Both the position numbers and the translations under genes were made by a program. Under the pieces are notes generated by a model that saw only the letters and a list, made by a program, of their open reading frames with translations, searched no databases and had not been told where the DNA came from. A stretch of DNA of 39,724 bases, taken from Candidatus Omnitrophota bacterium (GTDB taxonomy: Bacteria; Omnitrophota; Gorgyraeia; Gygaellales; Profunditerraquicolaceae). The stretch spans positions 1-39,724 of the forward strand of contig JAQTQC010000004.1 in assembly GCA_028712505.1 (NCBI GenBank), in the 5' to 3' direction. Below are positions 34,429 through 39,724 of this stretch, piece after piece; the stretch's first letter is position 1; every line of letters starts with the position of its first letter.

Positions 34429-36171
34429 ATGTATACCAAAGTCATTTTAGTAAAAGATACGGATTTGAAAAGGGAAGATAAAACCCGTGAGTTTTATACC
34501 CGTTTATTGGATTATCTCCGTGAAGCAAGCCTGCATGAACAGATCCAGGTGGTCAGGGTTGCTGATATAGGTGTGTATGAGCAGGGATTAGTGGTTAAGG
34601 TCTTGCCGGACAAGGTCACTTATATTAATGTCCAGGATGAGGATGTTAAGAAAATCGTTGATGCTGCTTTATCGGATGGCAAGATCATTGAAGATCTGGT
34701 TTTTAAGCCTAAGGCAAAACAATGCAGGATTGTTTTGCGCAATTGTGGAAAGATCGATCCGGAGAGCATTGAGGATTATATTTCCAGTGGCGGTTATCTG
34801 GCTTTAAAGAAAGTCCTGGGGGAATTGGGACAGCAGAAACTGATTGATGAGATAAAAATTAGCGGTATCCGGGGAAGAGGCGGCGCAGGGTATCCTACCT
34901 GGATGAAATGGAATTTTGCCCGCGAGATGAATTCTGCGGAAAAATTTGTTATCTGCAATGCCGATGAAGGTGACCCCGGGGCATATATGGATCGGAGCGT
35001 TTTAGAAGGTGATCCGCATTCGGTTATCGAAGGTTTAATTATCGCTGCTTTTGCCATCGGGGCTTCCAAGGGCTATTTTTATATCCGCGCGGAGTATCCG
35101 TTGGCCGTAGAAAGGATCCAGAAGGCGATCAAGCAGGCTTATGATTATGGTTTGTTAGGGAATAATATCCTCGGTAGTCCTTTTAACTTGGACATAGATA
35201 TAAGATTGGGTGCTGGAGCGTTTGTCTGCGGCGAGGAAACCGCCTTAATTTCATCTATAGAAGGCAAAAGGGGAACTCCGCATCCCCGTCCGCCGTATCC
35301 TTCGGTAAAAGGTCTATGGGGTAAGCCTACGGTTATCAACAATGTCGAGACCTTGGCTAATATTCCGGTAATCATCGCCAAAGGCGGAAAATGGTTTGCT
35401 CAGATCGGCACTCAGACTTCAAAAGGAACAAAGGTTTTTGCAGTAACCGGGAAAGTCAAAAATTCAGGGTTAGTCGAGATTGCCATGGGCGCGACTTTAA
35501 GGGAGATCGTAATGGATATTTGCGGAGGCACTCTTTCCGGTAAGCCGATAAAAGCGGTACAGACCGGCGGGCCTTCCGGAGGTGTTATCCCCGAGAATCT
35601 TCTGGATACGCCGGTGGATTATGAAAATCTGCAAAAGCTGGGCTCGATCATGGGTTCGGGCGGGATGATCGTTATGGATGAAGATGACTGCATGGTTGAT
35701 ATCCCTAAGTTTTATCTGGGTTTCTGCGTGGAGGAATCCTGCGGGAAATGCGCTCCCTGCCGTATCGGTGGTTTCCAGATGCTCGGTTATCTGAAGAAGA
35801 TTTCTGAAGGCCGGGGGATCCCGGAGGACCTGGGGCAGCTGCGCAGGATTGCCCAGTCTATGCAGAAAGCATCTTTATGCGGATTAGGCCAGACTGCTTC
35901 AAACCCGGTGCTTTCTACTTTAAAATATTTTGAAGATGAATATAACGAGCATATCTTGAACAAGAGATGTCCGGCGGGAAAATGTAGCAGTCTGATAACC
36001 TATAGCATAATTGAGGACAAGTGTAAGCGTTGCGGGATCTGTTTTACTAATTGTCCGGTAAAGGCGATCAGCGGCGGTAAAGAAGAAGGGTATTCTGTAA
36101 TCCAGGATAAATGTATAAAATGCGGCCGCTGTTTTGACGTCTGTAAATTTAAGGCAATCAATAAAAAATAA
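34429..36171 (+). CDS. hydB: Bifurcating-type [FeFe] hydrogenase subunit HydB (NuoF-like), set 2
   Basis: 580 residues. About 1-95 is a thioredoxin-like domain with no cysteine. The NuoF core has GRGGAGYPTWMKW (about 146), CNADEGDPGAY, GAGAFVCGEETAL, ESCGKCAPCRIG (about 441-452) and CGLGQ. The C-terminus has two ferredoxin motifs, CKRCGICFTNCP and CIKCGRCFDVC (about 532-570), as in known HydB. It takes NADH electrons on FMN. In characterised HydABC enzymes this subunit and its neighbours confer flavin-based bifurcation between ferredoxin and NAD. Confidence 0.94.
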   Translation: MYTKVILVKDTDLKREDKTREFYTRLLDYLREASLHEQIQVVRVADIGVYEQGLVVKVLPDKVTYINVQDEDVKKIVDAALSDGKIIEDLVFKPKAKQCRIVLRNCGKIDPESIEDYISSGGYLALKKVLGELGQQKLIDEIKISGIRGRGGAGYPTWMKWNFAREMNSAEKFVICNADEGDPGAYMDRSVLEGDPHSVIEGLIIAAFAIGASKGYFYIRAEYPLAVERIQKAIKQAYDYGLLGNNILGSPFNLDIDIRLGAGAFVCGEETALISSIEGKRGTPHPRPPYPSVKGLWGKPTVINNVETLANIPVIIAKGGKWFAQIGTQTSKGTKVFAVTGKVKNSGLVEIAMGATLREIVMDICGGTLSGKPIKAVQTGGPSGGVIPENLLDTPVDYENLQKLGSIMGSGGMIVMDEDDCMVDIPKFYLGFCVEESCGKCAPCRIGGFQMLGYLKKISEGRGIPEDLGQLRRIAQSMQKASLCGLGQTASNPVLSTLKYFEDEYNEHILNKRCPAGKCSSLITYSIIEDKCKRCGICFTNCPVKAISGGKEEGYSVIQDKCIKCGRCFDVCKFKAINKK

Positions 36172-36212
36172 CCCCTTGAAAGGTGCGGTCTCCAGATCGC
36201 GAATGTATAAAT

Positions 36213-37964
36213 ATGGCAAAGATAATTAAAGCAAAAATTAACGGTATCCTTTTGAGAGTAGAAGAAGGCACAACTATCTTGGAAGCAGCCAAGAGGGTGC
36301 AGATAAAAATTCCCACTCTTTGTAAACATCCGGATCTTCCTCCTTCGGCATCCTGCGGTATTTGTATTGTAAAGAATAGGGGCTCGCATAAGATGTTGCG
36401 TTCCTGTTGTACTCCGCTGGATGAGGGGATGGACATCGTTACGCATGACCCGGAAATAGTCGAGATCCGTAGGACAGTAATCGAACTTATTTTATCCAAC
36501 CATCCCAATGATTGTCTTAAATGTGCCAGGAATAACCAGTGTGAATTGCAAGAACTTACGGCGGATTTTGGAATCAAAGAAGAATCGTTTCCGCAGTTCT
36601 TAAGAGATTTGCCGATAGATACTTCAACCCGTGCTGTCGACCTTGATCCTAAGAAATGCATTCTTTGCGGTAGATGTGTGCATGTGTGCCAGGAATTGCA
36701 GGATGTTTGGGCCTTGTCATTTCTGGAAAGAGGGATGAAAACCCGGATATCTCCCGCAGGAGATATCCAATTAGCTGATTCCCCGTGCGTTAAATGCGGG
36801 CAGTGTTCAGCGCATTGTCCCACTGGAGCGTTTGTTGAGCAGGATCATACAGCTCAAGCCTGGAAAGGGCTGCAGGATCCGGATAAATATTGCGTGGTTC
36901 AGATTGCTCCTGCGGTCAGGGTTTCTATCGGAGAGGCTTTCGGCTATACGGGAAAGAATTTTACCAAGAAACTTTACGCTTTATTAAGGCGTTTAGGGTT
37001 TCATGCGGTTTTTGATACTTCTTTTGCCGCGGATGTTACGATTATGGAAGAGGCCAGTGAATTTGAAGAGAGGCTTTTGCATGGGAATCGCCCGCTTCCC
37101 TTGATTACCTCCTGTTGTCCTTCCTGGGTTGATTTTATGGAAAAGTTTTATCCGGATATGATCGAGCATTTCTCTTCCTGTAAATCTCCGCATGAGATTT
37201 TAGGGGTGCTTTCTAAGACCTACTATGCAGAGAAGAACAAGATCGATCCTTCCAAGATCTTTATGGTTTCGATTATGCCTTGTACTTCCAAAAAATATGA
37301 GATTACCAGGAATGATGAGATGTCGGCATCGGGATTCCAGGATATCGATGCGGTACTCTGTACCCGGGAATTGGTACGTATGATTAAACAGGCGGGTATA
37401 GATTTTGATAGCCTGCCTGATGAAGAATGCGATAGTATTTTAGGCGAGTATGCCGGAGCAGGGGTAATTTTTGGGTCAACCGGCGGCGTAATGGAAGCGG
37501 CTTTAAGGACTGCGCATTATTTTGTCACCGGCAGGGAATTAAAAAATGTGAAATTTGAAAGCGTTCGCGGCCTAAAAGGGGTTAAGGAAACCGAGATCGA
37601 GATAGACGGAAAGAAGCTAAGGATTGCTATTGCTCACGGCCTGGGCAATGTCGAATATATTTTAAACAAGGTGCGTGACGCCAAACTGAATAATAAGGAA
37701 ATGCCGTATCATTTTATCGAGGTTATGGCTTGTCCCGGAGGGTGCGTCGGCGGTGGCGGACAGCCTTATATGGTTACGGATGAATTAAGAATTAAGAGGG
37801 CGCAGGCTTTGTATGAAGATGATGACCAGAAGCAAGTCCGTTGCAGCCATCAAAATCCGTATATAAAACGAATTTACAAAGAGTTTCTGGGTAAGCCTTT
37901 GAGTGAGAAGTCGGAAAAGCTTCTGCATACGAATTACAAGGCTAGGCCGGTTTACGTAAAATAA
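36213..37964 (+). CDS. hydA: [FeFe] hydrogenase catalytic subunit HydA, set 2
   Basis: 583 residues from ATG 36213, where the sequence starts MAKIIKAKINGI as usual for HydA; a GTG at 36183 would add ten unusual residues. Domains as in set 1: [2Fe-2S] (ASCGICIV, RSCCTP), HPNDCLKCARNNQCEL, two ferredoxin motifs (CILCGRCVHVC; CVKCGQCSAHCP) and the H-domain. H-cluster ligands: TSCCPSW (C301), MPCTSKK (C357), MACPGGCVGGGGQP (C507, C511). The L1 motif TSCCPSW differs from TSCSPGW in set 1, so the two active-site surroundings differ. The tail has the HTNYK motif. Confidence 0.95.
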   Translation: MAKIIKAKINGILLRVEEGTTILEAAKRVQIKIPTLCKHPDLPPSASCGICIVKNRGSHKMLRSCCTPLDEGMDIVTHDPEIVEIRRTVIELILSNHPNDCLKCARNNQCELQELTADFGIKEESFPQFLRDLPIDTSTRAVDLDPKKCILCGRCVHVCQELQDVWALSFLERGMKTRISPAGDIQLADSPCVKCGQCSAHCPTGAFVEQDHTAQAWKGLQDPDKYCVVQIAPAVRVSIGEAFGYTGKNFTKKLYALLRRLGFHAVFDTSFAADVTIMEEASEFEERLLHGNRPLPLITSCCPSWVDFMEKFYPDMIEHFSSCKSPHEILGVLSKTYYAEKNKIDPSKIFMVSIMPCTSKKYEITRNDEMSASGFQDIDAVLCTRELVRMIKQAGIDFDSLPDEECDSILGEYAGAGVIFGSTGGVMEAALRTAHYFVTGRELKNVKFESVRGLKGVKETEIEIDGKKLRIAIAHGLGNVEYILNKVRDAKLNNKEMPYHFIEVMACPGGCVGGGGQPYMVTDELRIKRAQALYEDDDQKQVRCSHQNPYIKRIYKEFLGKPLSEKSEKLLHTNYKARPVYVK

Positions 37965-37981
37965 AAAACTAGGTAACAATA

Positions 37982-38085
37982 AATCCTGCGGTAAGGATCG
38001 AGCAAATGTATCTACGCCCAAGGGAGGATAAGGATTAAGTCTCAACCTTTCGCAGGGTTATATTGCTGGCGGGTTGAGATTTTTT
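37982..38085 (+). promoter_or_regulatory. Leader C: terminator with competing pairing, before the hydrogenase regulator
   Basis: TCTCAACC (38040-38047) pairs with GGTTGAGA (38072-38079), followed by TTTTTT: an intrinsic terminator with a 24-nt loop. Upstream, CCTGCG (37985-37990) can pair with CGCAGG (38051-38056) inside that loop, and AATCCT (37982-37987) with AGGATT (38031-38036). Competing stems of this kind suggest an attenuator or riboswitch, or else simply the end of the hyd operon. I do not recognise the class. Confidence 0.55.
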
Positions 38086-38112
38086 GTTGGAGGCAGATTC
38101 CGCCTCAGGGCT

Positions 38113-38138
38113 AGTCAAAATTATCTGGAATTTTGACT
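38113..38138 (+). repeat. Perfect 10-bp hairpin in the leader of the TM1266-type gene
   Basis: AGTCAAAATT (38113-38122) and AATTTTGACT (38129-38138) are exact reverse complements around ATCTGG. It could be an operator for a dimeric regulator or an RNA hairpin; no T-run follows. A weaker inverted repeat, GAGGC/GCCTC, lies just upstream (38090-38106). Confidence 0.5.
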
Positions 38139-38206
38139 ATTCGACGGTCTACAATTTATTCACACTTTGTGTTCGTAAGTTGTCTGCTTATTTAAAGGAG
38201 GGCAAA

Positions 38207-38458
38207 ATGGATAAACGTTTAGGATTCGTGGGGATAATTATTCATAACCGCAAGAAAGCAGCGCCGTTGGTTAATAATATCCTGACAGAGTTTGGTGATT
38301 TGGTTGCCGGCCGCATGGGTATTCCACATGTAAAGAGAGAATTAAGCGTAATCGTGTTAATTGTAAACGCAACTACCGATGAATTGGGTGCTTTAACCGG
38401 GAAACTGGGCAAGATTAGCGGAGTATCAGTGAAATCAGGATTAAGTAAATCCGAATAA
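38207..38458 (+). CDS. TM1266-family putative [FeFe] hydrogenase system regulator
   Basis: 83 residues from ATG 38207, preceded by AAAGGAGGG. The ACT-like small domain has RLGFVGIIIHNRKKAAPLVN, the VAGRMGIPH stretch, ELSVIVLIVNATTDELGALTGKLG and a final GVSVKSG. I know this pattern as the iron-only hydrogenase system putative regulator (TM1266), usually next to hydE/hydF/hydG, as here before hydG. In-frame sequence back to a TTG at 38084 starts inside the terminator T-run region and is rejected. Confidence 0.85.
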   Translation: MDKRLGFVGIIIHNRKKAAPLVNNILTEFGDLVAGRMGIPHVKRELSVIVLIVNATTDELGALTGKLGKISGVSVKSGLSKSE

Positions 38459-38619
38459 ACAGTAATTTCTTACTCAGGTCGATTTTTTAACGCCAATGTT
38501 CTTTCACATTTCGGTGGTTGCTGAACTCGTCTTGTCGCCTTACGGCTCCACGAGGATACCCGAAATGTTCAAGCTCCATTGGCTAAAATCGACATTCGTA
38601 ATAAAATTACTGTTTATTC
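38453..38619. repeat. Long imperfect palindrome between the regulator and hydG
   Basis: The ends pair perfectly over 16 bp (GAATAAACAGTAATTT at 38453-38468 with 38604-38619). Inside, GTCGATTTT/AAAATCGAC, GCCAATG/CATTGGC (38491-38497 with 38577-38583), CATTTCGG/CCGAAATG and CTCGT/ACGAG also pair, so the whole 167 bp folds back on itself. The left end covers the last codon and stop of the regulator gene. No T-run follows and no transposase is present. A MITE-like element or a large RNA hairpin are the main options. Confidence 0.75.
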
Positions 38620-38634
38620 AGAGATGGGGTGTAT

Positions 38635-39724
38635 ATGAAATATATAGATGAAGAAAAGATAAATAATTTGCTTGTTGATACGGCTAAGTTTGATAGTCGT
38701 AAGCTTGATACTATCCTGCAAAAGGCAAAATCGCTCCAACGTCTAACGTTGGAAGAGTCTGCGGTTTTGCTTTCAGTTGATGATCCGGAATATACCCGGA
38801 GGATATTTAAGGCGGCAAGTTTGGTTAAGGATGCCATTTACGGCAGAAGGGTGGTACTCTTTGCGCCGCTTTATATCAGCAATCTTTGCGTGAATAGATG
38901 TCAATATTGCGGTTTTAAATCCGATAACTTCGGGATCAAACGTAAGGCGTTGACTGTTGCTGAAATTACTCAACAGGTCCAGTGGCTACTAAAGCGCGGG
39001 CATAAGAGGATATTGGCGGTTTGTGGTGAAGCAGCTCCCGCAGGTTTATCCAACATTGATTATTATGTCCAGGCGGTCAAGGCTATTTACTCTGTGCAAA
39101 TAGGTAAACATAGAATTAAAAGGGTAAATGTTAATTGCGCGCCTTTAAGCGTTGCTGATTTTAAGAAATTAAAAACCTCAGGTATCGGGACTTTTCAGAT
39201 CTTTCAGGAAACTTATCATGAGAAGACTTATCGGGCAATGCACATCAGCGGTCCCAAGAGCGACCCGGATAACCGGATCACTGCTCCTGATAGGGCATTT
39301 GAGGCAGGAATTGATGATATTGGTATCGGTCCGCTTTATGGCCTGTATGATTGGCGATTTGAAACGCTGGGCCTGCTTTCTCATATAGAGCATATGGAGC
39401 AGGAGTTTAAAGTGGGGCCGCATACAATATCCGTGCCGCGTATTGAACCGGCGGAAGGGGCGGAACTTTCTTTCAATCCGCCGTATAGGATTTCTGACGA
39501 AGATTTTAAAAAGGTGGTTGCTGTTTTAAGATTATCTGTGCCGTACACCGGGATTATTATGTCCACCCGCGAATCTGCGCTTATGCGGGATGCGTTGCTT
39601 AGCCTGGGGGTTTCGCAAGTCAGCGCAGAATCTTCTACTTCGCCTGGAGGATACTCTGATAGGAAAGAAGGCGTCACCGGCATGACTGCCGAAAAAGCCG
39701 GCATGACTGCCGAAAAAGCCGGCA
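38635..39724 (+). CDS. hydG: [FeFe] hydrogenase maturase HydG (5' part; runs off the window)
   Basis: 363 complete codons; the C-terminus is outside. Radical SAM motif CVNRCQYC (about residues 85-92), preceded by APLYISNLC as in HydG/ThiH. Further family features are KRVNVNCAPLSV, FQIFQETYHEKTY, GIDDIGIGPLYGLYDWRFE and SAESSTSPGGY near 340. HydG splits tyrosine to supply the CO and CN ligands of the H-cluster. After SPGGY the frame enters a tandem 21-bp repeat where known HydG would continue to its C-terminal Fe-S domain. The C-terminal cysteines cannot be checked here. Confidence 0.92.
   Translation, partial: MKYIDEEKINNLLVDTAKFDSRKLDTILQKAKSLQRLTLEESAVLLSVDDPEYTRRIFKAASLVKDAIYGRRVVLFAPLYISNLCVNRCQYCGFKSDNFGIKRKALTVAEITQQVQWLLKRGHKRILAVCGEAAPAGLSNIDYYVQAVKAIYSVQIGKHRIKRVNVNCAPLSVADFKKLKTSGIGTFQIFQETYHEKTYRAMHISGPKSDPDNRITAPDRAFEAGIDDIGIGPLYGLYDWRFETLGLLSHIEHMEQEFKVGPHTISVPRIEPAEGAELSFNPPYRISDEDFKKVVAVLRLSVPYTGIIMSTRESALMRDALLSLGVSQVSAESSTSPGGYSDRKEGVTGMTAEKAGMTAEKAG
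39677..39724 (+). repeat. In-frame tandem 21-bp repeat in hydG, cut by the window end
   Basis: A 21-bp unit starts at 39677 and recurs exactly at 39698; a third begins at 39719 and is cut by the window edge. Each unit adds seven residues (GMTAEKA). Units contain GGC and GCC, so single strands could form small hairpins. The number of copies cannot be known from this window. Confidence 0.85.

Noticed and set aside
36158-36823. 221-codon frame on the minus strand inside hydA set 2
   Set aside because: It mirrors a conserved cysteine-rich coding region on the + strand and shows no family features of its own.
37982-38060. Purine-type riboswitch in leader C
   Set aside because: GGATCGAG and TATCTAC look similar, but the three-stem layout and closing strand do not fit.
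38084-38206. Longer N-terminus for the TM1266-type protein
   Set aside because: It begins with TTG right after the terminator T-run; the family starts at the MDKRLGFVG position, which has a strong ribosome site.

Overview
The window reads as chromosomal DNA of an anaerobic, hydrogen-metabolising bacterium with a double membrane (an ExbB/ExbD pair is present). Gene density is high, almost everything is on the + strand, and genes are packed with ATGA/GTGA overlaps. The gene content (ion-translocating [NiFe] hydrogenase, two bifurcating-type [FeFe] hydrogenases, Rex, F-type ATP synthase, trehalose genes with a DUF5752 protein) would suit an uncultured fermentative lineage such as Omnitrophota or Elusimicrobiota. 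That placement is an inference from memory; no database search was possible. No rRNA, tRNA, CRISPR array, transposase or phage gene was seen.

Layout. 1-1230: end of a probable type III glutamine synthetase, then an ExbB/ExbD pair. 1350-11147: an 11-subunit membrane-bound group 4 [NiFe] hydrogenase (three antiporter-like subunits, MbhDE-, NuoK-, NuoA-, NuoB-, NuoC-, NuoD-, NuoH- and NuoI-like) plus its maturation endopeptidase. 11194-12492: a radical SAM HydE-type maturase carrying an N-terminal HypC-like domain. 12500-19019: promoter, attenuator-like hairpin and the complete atpI-B-E-F-H-A-G-D-C operon. 19052-25207: an osmoadaptation operon behind a structured leader (membrane-anchored sensor-OtsA fusion, MscS channel, OtsB, DUF5752, TreT). 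25217-27239: a second copy of the same leader type, five tiny single-helix membrane peptides and an ArsB/NhaD-type transporter. 27265-33435: Rex with its own operator and a first HydCBA set in which HydB is fused to a GltD-like flavoprotein. 33447-37964: a second HydC/ferredoxin/HydB/HydA set. 37982-39724: a terminator-containing leader, a TM1266-type small regulator, a long inverted repeat and the 5' part of hydG.

How it fits together. The group 4 hydrogenase would oxidise ferredoxin, evolve H2 and build an ion gradient. The ATP synthase, whose c subunit lacks the Na+ signature, would use that gradient as protons. The two soluble [FeFe] hydrogenases would exchange electrons among H2, NAD(P)H and ferredoxin, and at least the first is probably under Rex (NADH/NAD+) control. 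HydE and HydG supply [FeFe] maturation, while the peptidase at 10629 matures the [NiFe] large subunit.

The strongest candidates for something new are the HypC-HydE fusion, the HydB-GltD fusion, the pair of near-identical switch-like leaders, the cluster of micro-membrane-proteins, and the sensor-OtsA fusion.
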